DNA of 53,784 nucleotides from Nitrospira sp. CG24D (GTDB taxonomy: Bacteria > Nitrospirota > Nitrospiria > Nitrospirales > Nitrospiraceae): contig NEWQ02000027.1 of assembly GCA_002869855.2 (NCBI GenBank), positions 1-53,784 of the forward strand, in the 5' to 3' direction. A program made the translations under genes and the position numbers. The number at the start of each line of letters is the position of its first letter. The stretch's first letter is position 1. Positions 17,410-25,896 of this stretch are shown one piece after another. The notes below the pieces were generated by a model. The model ran no database searches. It saw nothing but the letters and a program-made list of their open reading frames with translations, and was not told where the DNA came from.

Positions 17410-19188
17410 ATGGCGATCGCGCAGTCTATCGGAGCAGATCGGTCGGTCGAAGCAGGTCATGCCGTGAAGGATTTCCGGCAGATGGTCCGCCGCCGCCGCC
17501 CGGTCATTTTTGCCGTCGTGTCTGTGATCGCGGTCGTCGGTCTGGCCACGGCGTTCCTGTGGCCTCCGGTGTACCGGTCGAAGGCGACGATACTGATCGA
17601 GGAGCAGGAGATCCCCACGGATCTCGTCCGCTCGACGATCACCAGTTATGCCGATCAAAGGATTGAAACGATCAAGCAGCAGGTCATGAGCCGGGCCAGC
17701 CTGTGGAGAATTGTGGAACAGTACGGGCTGTACAAAAGGCTCCGGAAGGGCAGCCCGACCGAGGAGGTCTTGCAGCAGTTCGTCAAAGATATTCAGATTG
17801 AAGTGATCAACGTCAAAGTGGTCGATAAGCGCACCCAGACTCCGACACAGGCGACGATCGCCTTTACGCTGGCCTATGACGGAGAAACCCCCGACCTGGC
17901 CCAGAAGGTCACGAACGAGCTGACGGACTTGTTTTTGGGAGAAAATCTGAAGTCGCGGGAGCGCCACGCGCAGCAGACGACGGCGTTCCTGAAACAGGAA
18001 GCCGATAATCTTGCGCATCACATCGAAGCGCTCGAAAGCAAGATCGCGGTGGTGAAACAGAAGGCCGACGGGGCCTTGCCGGAGCTGACTCAGCTCAACA
18101 TGCAACTGTTGAATCAGGCGGACCGGGAGTTGATCGACGTCGATCGCGACATCCGGAGTCTTGAAGAGCGCAAGCGGTTCCTGGAAGGCGAGTTGGCGAC
18201 GCTGAAACCCAACACACCTATGATTGCCGCCAGCGGCGAGCGGATCTTCGATTCGGGGGAGCGGCTCAAGGCGTTGCGCGCGCAATACGCCAGCGCAAGC
18301 GGGTACTTGTCCGAAGATCACCCGGACATCATCAAGATGAAACAAGAGCTTGCGGCGCTGGAGCGGGAAACGGGGGGCGACGCGCCGGGAGAGGATGTCC
18401 CGAAGCGATTGGAGGGAGAACGGTCCAAGTTGGCGACGCTGATGGAGCGTTATGGAGCGGATCATCCGGACGTGACCCATGCGCGACAGGCCGTGGCGGG
18501 CTTGGAACGAGACCTGGCGGAGATGACCAAGCGACCGCCCAGGACGGCGTTGTTCAAACCGGAGAACCCGGCCTATATCAACATTCAATCGCAGCTCGCG
18601 TCCACGTCGGCCTCGCTGCAGGCGCTTCAAAAGTCCAAGGTCTCGCTGAAAAAGCGCGCTGAGGAGATGGCTAGACGGGTCGAGCGTCTTCCGGAGGTTG
18701 AACCGGAATATCAGGACTTAATGCGCGATCGAGAGGGCACGGCGCACAAGTATCAGGAAATTCGCTCCCGCCTGATGGAAGCCCAGGTTTCGGAAGGGCT
18801 TGAAGTTCAGCGCAAGGGAGAACGATTCTCCCTGATCGATCCCGCCGATCTTCCGGAGCGGCCGGAGCGTCCGAACCGGCCGGTCCTATTGATTCTCACA
18901 GGGCTGCTCGCCGTGGTCGGCGGGGTGGGAGCCGGGGCGGCGGCCGAACAGTTGGACGAGACCATCCGCACTCCCTATCAATTGAGTCTGGCAGCCGGGA
19001 TGGCCCCGCTGGCGGTCATTCGCTATCTTCCGATGGAAGAGGAGGTCCTGGACGTGATTCGCCGCCGCCTCTATTGGCGGTGGGCGGGGGCCGGGGCGGT
19101 AGTTGTGGCCGCGGTCGTGGCGCACTACCTCTGGCTGCCGCTCGATATCGTCTGGTTTGCCGCGCTCCGGAAACTGGGTCTGGCCTGA
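17410..19188 (+). CDS. Wzz/GumC-type chain-length determinant of the exosortase EPS system
   Basis: 592 residues from the ATG at 17410, with AAGGAG seven bases upstream. A Wzz domain starts near residue 20. The first membrane segment is around residues 35-58 (VIFAVVSVIAVVGLATAFL), followed by YRSKATILIEEQEIP. A long heptad-rich coiled-coil region spans about 190-450. The PxxP segment DLPERPERPNRP near 475 and a second hydrophobic segment just after it are the usual PCP signature, followed here by a third hydrophobic segment near the C-terminus. It sets polymer length with the ATPase encoded downstream. No kinase domain is fused, so this is the split PCP-2a arrangement. Confidence 0.88.
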   Translation: MAIAQSIGADRSVEAGHAVKDFRQMVRRRRPVIFAVVSVIAVVGLATAFLWPPVYRSKATILIEEQEIPTDLVRSTITSYADQRIETIKQQVMSRASLWRIVEQYGLYKRLRKGSPTEEVLQQFVKDIQIEVINVKVVDKRTQTPTQATIAFTLAYDGETPDLAQKVTNELTDLFLGENLKSRERHAQQTTAFLKQEADNLAHHIEALESKIAVVKQKADGALPELTQLNMQLLNQADRELIDVDRDIRSLEERKRFLEGELATLKPNTPMIAASGERIFDSGERLKALRAQYASASGYLSEDHPDIIKMKQELAALERETGGDAPGEDVPKRLEGERSKLATLMERYGADHPDVTHARQAVAGLERDLAEMTKRPPRTALFKPENPAYINIQSQLASTSASLQALQKSKVSLKKRAEEMARRVERLPEVEPEYQDLMRDREGTAHKYQEIRSRLMEAQVSEGLEVQRKGERFSLIDPADLPERPERPNRPVLLILTGLLAVVGGVGAGAAAEQLDETIRTPYQLSLAAGMAPLAVIRYLPMEEEVLDVIRRRLYWRWAGAGAVVVAAVVAHYLWLPLDIVWFAALRKLGLA

Positions 19189-19208
19189 TTGGGATAAGGA
19201 GAAAAGCC

Positions 19209-20036
19209 ATGGAAGAACTCTCGCAAGCCATCGAACAGTATAAGCAGGAGTCCAGGCAGGGGGCCGGGGGGCGTTCCGAACCCTATTCGTCTTCCCGAAA
19301 GAACCCTCCGCCGATCGTGTACTCCAAGACGCGGGTGGTGGAATGCCGGGAAGAGGTCTTGCGGCGTCATCGCGTCGTGGCGGCGTTTGACCGGGGGGAG
19401 TTTGCCGACGGGTATCAGCTCTTGCGCACGCAGGTGCTGCATCGCCTGCGGGAGAATCACTGGAATGTCCTCGGTGTGACGAGCCCGCGAGCGCAGGAAG
19501 GGAAGTCGCTGACAGCGTTGAATCTCGCGATTACCCTGGCAATGGAAACGACGCAGACCGTGATGTTGATCGATGCCGACTTGAAGCATCCGACCGTCCA
19601 TACCCTGCTCGGATTGGGGAACTGCAAGGGCCTGGCGGACTATGCGTTGGAAGACTGTCCGTTGGAGGACATCCTCATCCATCCGGGGTTGGGGCGCTTG
19701 GTGGTCCTTCCCGGTGGCCGTCCGATTCAGCGCTCCGCCGAGGTGCTGACCTCTACGCGGATGTCGGGGCTGATCACGGACGTGAAGCATCGCTATCCGG
19801 CCCGGGTCATCGTGATCGATCTGCCGCCGCTGCTGGTCAGTTCAGATGTGCTGGCCTTCGCGCCCTCGCTGGACGCGCTCTTGCTGGTGGCCGGGGAGGG
19901 TATGACGACCCGCCAGGATATCAAAGAGTCGCTGGCCCTGGTGCGGGGGGCGGTGCCTGTGATCGGGACGGTCTTGAATCAATCGGGGAAAGACCAACGT
20001 AACGTCGATGCCATGCGCGCGCTGGCTGCAAACTAA
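19209..20036 (+). CDS. CpsD/CapB-type ATPase (BY-kinase family) of the EPS locus
   Basis: 275 residues from ATG 19209 (AAGGAG seven bases upstream). The longer in-frame ATG at 19074 lies inside the Wzz gene. Nucleotide motifs: Walker A-like PRAQEGKSLTAL near residue 97, Walker A' TVMLIDADLKHP, and Walker B VIVIDLPPLL. It pairs with the Wzz-like protein and is related to bacterial tyrosine kinases controlling EPS export. The C-terminus (NVDAMRALAAN) has no tyrosine cluster. Autophosphorylation on a Tyr-rich tail is therefore not supported, and it may act as an ATPase only. The first 80 residues are basic and likely disordered. Confidence 0.86.
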   Translation: MEELSQAIEQYKQESRQGAGGRSEPYSSSRKNPPPIVYSKTRVVECREEVLRRHRVVAAFDRGEFADGYQLLRTQVLHRLRENHWNVLGVTSPRAQEGKSLTALNLAITLAMETTQTVMLIDADLKHPTVHTLLGLGNCKGLADYALEDCPLEDILIHPGLGRLVVLPGGRPIQRSAEVLTSTRMSGLITDVKHRYPARVIVIDLPPLLVSSDVLAFAPSLDALLLVAGEGMTTRQDIKESLALVRGAVPVIGTVLNQSGKDQRNVDAMRALAAN

Positions 20037-20057
20037 CCGACTGGCTGCGAGGCTTGT

Positions 20058-21455
20058 ATGTACGAATCGTTCTACGGGTTTCGAACCAATCCCTTCACGC
20101 TGGTGCCGGATCCCCGCTTCCTCTATCTGGGGAAGCAGCACAAGACGGCGCTGAATCTGTTGGAGTATGGATTATTCAACCGGGCCATCTTCACGGTCAT
20201 CACCGGCGAGCCGGGGACCGGCAAGACGACTCTCCTGAACACGATCCTGGAGCAGTCGCAGCATGAAGTGACATTGGGGGTGCTCTCGCACACGCACGCC
20301 GGCCTGGGGAGTCTGATGCCCTGGGTGCTGATGGCGTTCAATCTCGACGGCAAGGGCATGGACAGCGTCGAGTTGTTCAAGACGTTCACGGCCTTCATCT
20401 CCCGTGAGCATCAGTGTCAGCGGCGGGTCGTCCTGGTCGTGGATGAAGCGCAGAATCTCGGCCCGGCGATGCTGGAAGAATTGCGTCTCTTGTCGAACGT
20501 GAACAACGGGCGGAATCAGCCGCTCCAGATCGTGTTATCGGGCCAGCCGGGCCTCCGCGGTCTGCTCCAGCGCGGGGACCTCATCCAATTCGCTCAGCGC
20601 ATCTCCGTCGATTATCATTTGCTACCGCTCGGAGAGGATGAAACCCCGTCGTATATCCGGCACCGCATGTCGATGGCGGGTGGCGCGCGACCGGTTATGA
20701 CCACCCAGGCGGCAGTCATGGTGCATCGTTTAACCGGCGGCAACGCCCGTTTGATCAACCAGGTCTGCGATGTGTCTCTCGCCTATGGTTATGCGGAACA
20801 AGCGCCGCTGGTGACCGCCGGCATTGTCTGGCGCGCGACCAACGATCGGCGGGCGGGGGGCATCCTGCCTGTCGCGCAGCACGCGTTCGACGATCTGTTC
20901 AGCCGGGAGGATGCCGTCGCTGAAGAACTGGAAGTTGCGGCGGCTGCGCCGGCTTCTCCTCCGCCCGCACAGGACGCCGCGCTTCCCCAGCCGTCGACTG
21001 AGCCCGCAGCCCAGCCCCAGTCGTATTACGAACAGGGACTCGCCTTGAAACAGGCCGGATCGTACAAACAGGCGATTGCTGCGTTTGAACGGGCGGCGAC
21101 AGACGCGCTGCAGCAGGTGCGCGCGATGTCCCAAGTTGCGTTGTGCCTCAGCGCGGTCGGCCGGCATGAGGACGCGGCCAAGGAACTGGTGGCTCTCTTG
21201 AAAAGCAAGCAAGGAACGGACCTTGAGCGTCTCAATATGCGTTACTTTCTCGCCCGCACATTGGAAACCCTCCATCGAACGCAGAAGGCCTGCGAGCTGT
21301 ACATGGTTATTTACAAGCAGAATCCGGAGTTCCGCGATGTCGGAATCCGTCTCCGGCGCCTCAATCCTGCGTGGAGCCTGGGTTCTCTCAGTTCACCGAG
21401 ATGGATCAAAGGCTTTGCGAAATACTATAGTCAACGCCTGCGGGCCTGCTTCTAG
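20058..21455 (+). CDS. ExeA-like secretion ATPase of the exosortase EPS locus with TPR tail
   Basis: 465 residues. The AAA domain has a Walker A GEPGTGKTTLLN near residue 55 and a Walker B VVLVVDEAQNL near residue 130. The opening YGFRTNPFTLVPDPRFLYLG is typical of the ExeA/PEP-CTERM locus ATPase family (TIGR03015). Residues 300-320 are a Pro/Ala-rich linker. Residues 325-450 form two or three TPR-like helices (YEQGLALKQAGSYKQAIAAFERA). It is probably cytoplasmic and supports EPS or sortase-linked assembly. It ends EPS block 2 and is followed 2 bases later by a terminator-like hairpin. Confidence 0.88.
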   Translation: MYESFYGFRTNPFTLVPDPRFLYLGKQHKTALNLLEYGLFNRAIFTVITGEPGTGKTTLLNTILEQSQHEVTLGVLSHTHAGLGSLMPWVLMAFNLDGKGMDSVELFKTFTAFISREHQCQRRVVLVVDEAQNLGPAMLEELRLLSNVNNGRNQPLQIVLSGQPGLRGLLQRGDLIQFAQRISVDYHLLPLGEDETPSYIRHRMSMAGGARPVMTTQAAVMVHRLTGGNARLINQVCDVSLAYGYAEQAPLVTAGIVWRATNDRRAGGILPVAQHAFDDLFSREDAVAEELEVAAAAPASPPPAQDAALPQPSTEPAAQPQSYYEQGLALKQAGSYKQAIAAFERAATDALQQVRAMSQVALCLSAVGRHEDAAKELVALLKSKQGTDLERLNMRYFLARTLETLHRTQKACELYMVIYKQNPEFRDVGIRLRRLNPAWSLGSLSSPRWIKGFAKYYSQRLRACF

Positions 21456-21457
21456 CT

Positions 21458-21485
21458 CCCTCTTGGCAGTATCTCGCCGAGAGGG
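21458..21485 (+). terminator. Terminator-like hairpin at the end of EPS block 2
   Basis: CCCTCTTGGC (21458-21467) pairs with GCCGAGAGGG (21476-21485) over 10 bp with one G-T pair and an 8-base loop. It starts 2 bases after the stop of the ExeA-like ATPase gene. There is no T-tract after it, so termination is inferred from position and stem strength. Confidence 0.55.
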
Positions 21486-21516
21486 TGCACCCTCCGATAC
21501 TCCCTTCCTCTGATGA

Positions 21517-21571
21517 GTTAACCGAGACCGGAGCTGATCGTAACCCGGCTGTAATCGTCTCTCCCTATTCT
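21517..21571 (+). promoter_or_regulatory. Pho-box-like phased repeats and -10 of the phosphate porin
   Basis: Half-sites GTTAAC (21517), CCGGAG (21528), CGTAAC (21539) and TGTAAT (21550) are 11 bp apart. The -10 hexamer TATTCT lies at 21566-21571. Positions relative to the -10 start are -49, -38, -27 and -16, the same frame as other promoters in the window. The gene is an OprO/P-type porin, which is Pho-regulated in Pseudomonas, and this supports the reading as a Pho box. Confidence 0.68.
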
Positions 21572-21609
21572 GCTGGTCTCTGTAGGCGACCATGACGGAA
21601 GGGATGTGC

Positions 21610-23025
21610 ATGAAGACGAGAGCGGCGGGCTGGTTGCGGAACTCAGTGTGGGTGTCTGTGTGTCTGGGCTTGTTCGGTTCTCCGGTCATGGCCGGCCAAC
21701 TCGAAGATCTGTTGCTCGAAAATAAGCAGATCTCGATCGACCAGTGGGTCAAGCTGAAAGCCGAAGAAGAGAAGCGTGAAGCCAAATCGTTGGAGGAAAG
21801 CCGTGGGGTGGGCGATGTCCCGGTGCGGGAGCGATGGTACGAGAAAATCAGCATCCGGGGCTATACACAGTTCCGGTACAACTACACCGTCAATCGGGAT
21901 GAACTTGTCAGCAACCAGGGGGATCGTTCGGTCGGCAAGAATAACGAATTCTTCTTGCGGCGAGGCCGCGTCATCATCAGTGGACAACCGCACGAGCGGA
22001 TCTTCATTTATATCCAGCCGGACTTCGCCTCGTCGGTAGATGGGTCGAACAACGTCGGGCAGCTTCGGGACTGGTACGCCGATCTGTTTCTGACCGAGAA
22101 CAAGGAGTGGCGCATTCGCGCTGGTCAGTCGAAAGTGCCCTTCGGATTCGAGAACATGCAATCAAGTCAAAATCGTCTGGCCTTGGACCGTAACGATGCT
22201 ATTAACAGCGCCGCGAACAACGAGCGCGACCTGGGAGTATTTCTGTACTACGCGCCGACATCGGTGCGGGAGCGGTTCCGGCGGCTGGTGGACAGCGGGC
22301 TGAAAGGGTCGGGGGACTACGGCATGCTCGGGATCGGCGCCTACAATGGGCAGACGGCCAATCGGCGCGACGCGAATAAAGACAAGCATACGGTGTTTCA
22401 TTTCATGTACCCCTATGAGTTTCCTAACGGCCAAATCTTCGAGGTGGGCATGGATGCCTATCGGGGGCAGTTCCATGTTTCGACCGAGTCGCTGGTGCCG
22501 GCTGTATCGCTCAACGGGGACCTGGTCACTCCACGTGTGACGAACGGCGGCAACTATCTCGATGAGCGGGTAGCCTGGCATGCGGTCTTGTATCCCCAGC
22601 CGTTCGGACTTCAAGCGGAGTATACCGTGGGGCGGGGCCCTGAGCTGAACCAGGCGCGCACCGATGTTGTCCTTGGGACCATTCGGGGGGGATATATTCA
22701 GGCTTTCTACAATTACCGGTGCGATCTCTATTGTCAGAGCATCGTTCCCTTCGTTCGCTGGCAGGAATACTACGGCGCCAAGAAACACGAGGCGAATGCG
22801 CCGCGGAACACCGTTCGTGAGATTGAACTCGGTTTGGAGTATCAGTTCAATCGCGCTCTGGAATTGACGGTGATGTATACCTGGACGCAACGAACGTCTT
22901 CCGACGCGACGCTGCTCCCTGTGAATTCCTGTGCATCTCCCGGCTCGCCGGTCGGCTGTATGCAGACTCCCTATCAGCTCAATACCGGCAATCTGCTCCG
23001 GTTCCAGCTCCAGTGGAATTTTTAG
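21610..23025 (+). CDS. Phosphate-selective porin O/P family outer-membrane protein
   Basis: 471 residues from the ATG at 21610, which has GGAAGGG six bases upstream; an in-frame ATG at 21592 lacks this. The signal peptide ends at PVMAG. A short coiled-coil segment follows (WVKLKAEEEKREAKSLEES, residues about 37-55), as in OprP/OprO trimers. The beta-barrel begins with ISIRGYTQFRYN and RRGRVIISGQPHERIFIYIQP, and ends with a phenylalanine (LRFQLQWNF), the outer-membrane insertion signal. The PF07396 family takes up phosphate or polyphosphate and is induced by phosphate starvation. Its promoter has the phased repeats listed separately, and PstS is encoded nearby. Confidence 0.85.
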   Translation: MKTRAAGWLRNSVWVSVCLGLFGSPVMAGQLEDLLLENKQISIDQWVKLKAEEEKREAKSLEESRGVGDVPVRERWYEKISIRGYTQFRYNYTVNRDELVSNQGDRSVGKNNEFFLRRGRVIISGQPHERIFIYIQPDFASSVDGSNNVGQLRDWYADLFLTENKEWRIRAGQSKVPFGFENMQSSQNRLALDRNDAINSAANNERDLGVFLYYAPTSVRERFRRLVDSGLKGSGDYGMLGIGAYNGQTANRRDANKDKHTVFHFMYPYEFPNGQIFEVGMDAYRGQFHVSTESLVPAVSLNGDLVTPRVTNGGNYLDERVAWHAVLYPQPFGLQAEYTVGRGPELNQARTDVVLGTIRGGYIQAFYNYRCDLYCQSIVPFVRWQEYYGAKKHEANAPRNTVREIELGLEYQFNRALELTVMYTWTQRTSSDATLLPVNSCASPGSPVGCMQTPYQLNTGNLLRFQLQWNF

Positions 23026-23061
23026 AGAGAATGTGAAACCTGCAATTCGGAGGGGTCTGGT

Positions 23062-23775
23062 CTAAGGCCGGATGACAGGATGCGGTTGTGCCGGCGTTGC
23101 CTGAAGAGGCGGCACCGACCGGTAGAGCACCGCGACTTCGCGCTGACCCCAGGAAAACATGCCGGTGAGTCCTCGATCCTGGTCCGGGGCCATGGAGGAC
23201 CGTGGTTCAAAGTGCAGTCGGCCGCGCTGCGGGGCAAAGGATCGCAGCGGCGTCAGCCGGTCGTCTTGCGTATCCGCCACGCCGATATCCGCGCTCTGAT
23301 GGGTGTGGGATCGATAGTTGGCCAGCCGGAGCCGCAAGATCTCCCCTTGGACAAACATCCCTCCAGACGTCACTTCCCGTACCGTCCCTGAGACATCCCG
23401 TGATTCATAAAAGGTGACGATCTCTTCAGGCATTGCCTGGGCTAATGCGCCGGCGAGCAATGGAGCGAAGAAGGTCACTTCTTGCTCGGTGAACGCCCGG
23501 TGGCGGCGTGGCTGGCTCGTGTCGTCGTAGAACGGGAGTTTGGCGAGCGGCTCTTCGATCATGACGCCGGCCAGAACGGCCGCAATCTGTGCGGGGGTGA
23601 GAGACAGCGGGTGCGAATGTGCTTGCCCCGTTTCGAGGGTCCGGTCTAGTTCCAGGCGGACGAACGCGGCCGGGGTGTCGTAGATCGTGACGGTCGTAAA
23701 CTGGCCGGGAGCGCAGGCTGCCGTGAACCAGATCGCTGCGGCGAGGCTGAAGGCATGAGCCGGTCTGTGTGTCAT
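23062..23775 (-). CDS. Hypothetical lipoprotein downstream of pstS
   Basis: 237 residues from the ATG at 23775. A longer in-frame start at 23850 would overlap the pstS-like gene and puts the hydrophobic segment too far inside. The signal peptide ends FTAACAPG, a lipobox with Cys near residue 21. The remainder is soluble, with several hydrophobic helices (LTPAQIAAVLAGVMI) and no motif I recognise. It follows the PstS-like gene by 17 bases on the same strand and is probably in the same phosphate-responsive operon. It may be a periplasmic or outer-membrane accessory of phosphate uptake, which is inference from context only. Its stop faces the porin stop 36 bases away. Confidence 0.68.
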   Translation of the reverse strand: MTHRPAHAFSLAAAIWFTAACAPGQFTTVTIYDTPAAFVRLELDRTLETGQAHSHPLSLTPAQIAAVLAGVMIEEPLAKLPFYDDTSQPRRHRAFTEQEVTFFAPLLAGALAQAMPEEIVTFYESRDVSGTVREVTSGGMFVQGEILRLRLANYRSHTHQSADIGVADTQDDRLTPLRSFAPQRGRLHFEPRSSMAPDQDRGLTGMFSWGQREVAVLYRSVPPLQATPAQPHPVIRP

Positions 23776-23792
23776 CAGGTAGAGCGGGCTGC

Positions 23793-24851
23793 CTAGTCTC
23801 GGAGCTTTGCCGGTTGGTCGGCCGCGGCGGAGCGGATCGGTGTCGTCCACATCATCGTCAGCCGGCTCAATTCCGCCGTCGCCAGGGGGTAATAGCCTTG
23901 CGCAAGAACGGCTTGCTGACCTTGCTGACTGAGGGCAAACTTCACGTATTCTGCGAGCGGGGCGGGCGGCGCCGTTTTGGGCAGCTTATTGACATAGAGA
24001 TACAGATTCCGTCTGAGGGGGTAGGATCCGTCCATGGCGGATTGAAAGCTGGGTACGACGTATCGTCCTCCCTGCACCGAGGCCAGAGGAACAGCCCGAA
24101 CTCCCGAAGTCTGATACCCGATGCTGCTGAATCCGATCCCGAACCGGTCCTTCATCAACTCGATCACGACTGAGGCTGATCCCGGCGCCGTGGTCATGGT
24201 TTTCTTAGCCGCCGCGCCGTTCAGTACGTGCTCACGAAAGAAGGTGGTGGTTCCTGATTGGATGTTTCTTCCATAGAGATGGATCGGCGCCACTTTCCAT
24301 TCTCCATCCAGGAGCAGATCGCCCCAGGTCAGAAGCGGATATTTCAGTCCACGCCGGCGATCGTTCGAAAATATCGCGTCGAGTTCGGCCAGGCTCAATC
24401 CCTCGATGGCATTGTCTTTGTGGACGAACACCGCCAGCGCATCCACGGCGACCGGGACCTCAGTGGGCTCGTAGCCGAACTCCCGGATGAACTCTCCGAT
24501 CTCTTGCTTGTTCATCCGGCGGGACATGGCCGCGATCTGCGCTTTGCCCTCCAGCAGTTTCACTAATCCCGCTTCGGACCCCTCGCTCGTCACAGAAATC
24601 TTTAACCCCGGATAGAGCTGTCTGAGGTCGGCTGCCCAGGATTCTGTGATCGGGCGCATGGTCTCCGAGCCTGAAATGGAGAGAGAGCCGTTTAGGGCGC
24701 TGGTGGGTTGGTAGGCGGCGATTTGCTGATCCAGGCCGGGCCGGACTTGTCCCGCTGCGGGACTGCTCCACACCAGACAGGCGCCGACCGCCAGGGTAAG
24801 CAAGCGTGAGGCAAGCGGACCATCGATCAATGCGGGAAGGCAGTTCCACAT
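23793..24851 (-). CDS. Phosphate ABC transporter substrate-binding protein, PstS-like
   Basis: 352 residues. ATG 24851 is preceded by GTG at 24854, and AGGAGG (24861-24866) serves either. The signal peptide is hydrophobic and ends near SSPAAGQ. Binding-protein marks are SLSISGSETMRPITESWAA near residue 60 (the S-G-S-x-T phosphate-binding start), TSEGSEAGLVKLLEGKAQIA, and YGRNIQSGTTTFFREHVL near 190 (R..SGTT). These match PstS-type periplasmic phosphate receptors. No pstCAB genes follow in this window, so the permease must be elsewhere or the protein may act as a phosphate sensor. The promoter has phased GTTAAC repeats. Confidence 0.87.
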   Translation of the reverse strand: MWNCLPALIDGPLASRLLTLAVGACLVWSSPAAGQVRPGLDQQIAAYQPTSALNGSLSISGSETMRPITESWAADLRQLYPGLKISVTSEGSEAGLVKLLEGKAQIAAMSRRMNKQEIGEFIREFGYEPTEVPVAVDALAVFVHKDNAIEGLSLAELDAIFSNDRRRGLKYPLLTWGDLLLDGEWKVAPIHLYGRNIQSGTTTFFREHVLNGAAAKKTMTTAPGSASVVIELMKDRFGIGFSSIGYQTSGVRAVPLASVQGGRYVVPSFQSAMDGSYPLRRNLYLYVNKLPKTAPPAPLAEYVKFALSQQGQQAVLAQGYYPLATAELSRLTMMWTTPIRSAAADQPAKLRD

Positions 24852-24907
24852 CACTCTAGACCTCCTAAGAATAGCGTCGTGCCAAAACAGTGGCCGAGCA
24901 CAGTCGC

Positions 24908-24962
24908 ACGGTACGGAGTCGGAATTTCAGTCGGATCAACGAATTGTTAACTCCATGTTAAC
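24908..24962 (-). promoter_or_regulatory. Pho-box-like phased repeats and -10 of the pstS-like gene
   Basis: On the minus strand the half-sites are GTTAAC (from 24962), GTTAAC (24951), GTTGAT (24940) and TGAAAT (24929), each 11 bases apart. TACCGT (24913-24908) is the -10 hexamer, exactly 49 bases from the first half-site. The two GTTAAC copies are identical. The predicted start near 24901 leaves a 50-base leader that contains AGGAGG. Confidence 0.68.
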
Positions 24963-25004
24963 TCAAGAATGTCGATACAGGGCGACTCGTCACGGGGTGT
25001 AGGA

Positions 25005-25059
25005 GTTAACGGACAATTTACACGCCCCTAAGGCCAGGTTAACTCCGGGTCAGTAATGT
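25005..25059 (+). promoter_or_regulatory. Pho-box-like phased repeats and -10 of the PhoB-like gene
   Basis: Half-sites GTTAAC (25005), ATTTAC (25016), CCTAAG (25027) and GTTAAC (25038) are each 11 bp apart, and TAATGT (25054-25059) is the -10 hexamer. The geometry is identical to the pstS and porin promoters. The predicted start lies about 2-3 bases before the ATG at 25069, so the message would be nearly leaderless. Confidence 0.62.
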
Positions 25060-25068
25060 AACGACGCG

Positions 25069-25776
25069 ATGCATGCAACCATGTCGATCCCAGCCCACGT
25101 TCCGGAATCTATTCTCATCTTCGTTCGAACGGATTCGTTCGCGCAATCGCTGAAGAAAGCCCTGGAGAGTAACGGATACCGCAGCACTGTCGTGACGACC
25201 GAGTCCGCTGCGTTTACCGAGGCGAAAACGTCTGTGCCTTCCCTTATCGTCATCGACCGTCAAACCGGGACCACCTCGAACCTGCGCAACCTTCGGACCC
25301 TGGCGGCGGTTCCCATCGTTGCCATAGATGATACCGTCCCGGCTTGCACTGAAGACGAATGCGTGCTGGACTACGATCGCGGGATCGATCTGGTTGTGTG
25401 CAGCCAGAGTACCCGTGAACTTGTCGCGCGAGTTCGTGCCATTCTGAGACGGCGTGACACATCGAGCGGTACCACCATGCACTACGGGGTCGGCGATGTG
25501 AAGATGGACCTCGATCGGCATGAGGTGACCGTTCAAGGGCGCCAGGTTGAACTGACGCCGAAAGAATTCCAAATCCTCCGCCAGTTTCTGGAGTCTCCCA
25601 GCCGGGTGTTCTCACGCCAGGAAATGCTGAATCGCGTGTGGGGAGAGGGATATGCGCTGGAAGAGCACGCGCTGGACGTCCACATCCACTCGCTCCGCCA
25701 CAAAATCGAAACGGATCCGACCCGACCAGCCCTGATCGTGACGGTGCGAGGCGTCGGGTATAAATTGCGGAATTAA
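25069..25776 (+). CDS. PhoB/OmpR-family response regulator with atypical receiver
   Basis: 235 residues; ATG 25069 (25081 is an alternative start). Residues 10-125 have receiver layout. The usual N-terminal acidic pair is replaced by ILIFVRTDSF, the strand-3 Asp remains (LIVIDRQTG), and the strand-5 Lys is missing (DLVVCSQSTREL). Normal Mg-dependent phosphorylation is therefore doubtful. Residues 135-235 are an intact winged-helix domain: VELTPKEFQILRQFLES, RVWGEGYALEEHALDVHIH, VTVRGVGYKL. It is divergent from pstS, with 11-bp-phased sites between. A phosphate-related role is likely, perhaps modulating the canonical PhoB-type protein at 34603-35313. No histidine kinase is adjacent. Confidence 0.83.
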   Translation: MHATMSIPAHVPESILIFVRTDSFAQSLKKALESNGYRSTVVTTESAAFTEAKTSVPSLIVIDRQTGTTSNLRNLRTLAAVPIVAIDDTVPACTEDECVLDYDRGIDLVVCSQSTRELVARVRAILRRRDTSSGTTMHYGVGDVKMDLDRHEVTVQGRQVELTPKEFQILRQFLESPSRVFSRQEMLNRVWGEGYALEEHALDVHIHSLRHKIETDPTRPALIVTVRGVGYKLRN

Positions 25777-25832
25777 CCGCGCCTGCGTCACTCCTTTCCA
25801 GCATCCATGGTCCACTACATAGATAGACCGCG

Positions 25833-25857
25833 CTCTCCCGCGATTGTCGCGGAAGAG
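25833..25857. terminator. Terminator-like hairpin between convergent genes
   Basis: CTCTCCCGCG (25833-25842) and CGCGGAAGAG (25848-25857) pair over 10 bp with one mismatch and a 5-base loop. The hairpin lies between the convergent PhoB-like and CBS-domain genes, so it may serve both directions. No clear T-tract follows. Confidence 0.45.
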
Positions 25858-25896
25858 TCGGCATGACAAAATTGTGTCGGGGGAGGATTTAGAGCG

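Noticed and set aside
16852..18630. A 592-residue open frame on the minus strand
   Set aside because: It lies entirely across the barrel and Wzz genes, has no membrane or family features, and is Arg/His-rich in the manner of GC-rich antisense frames.
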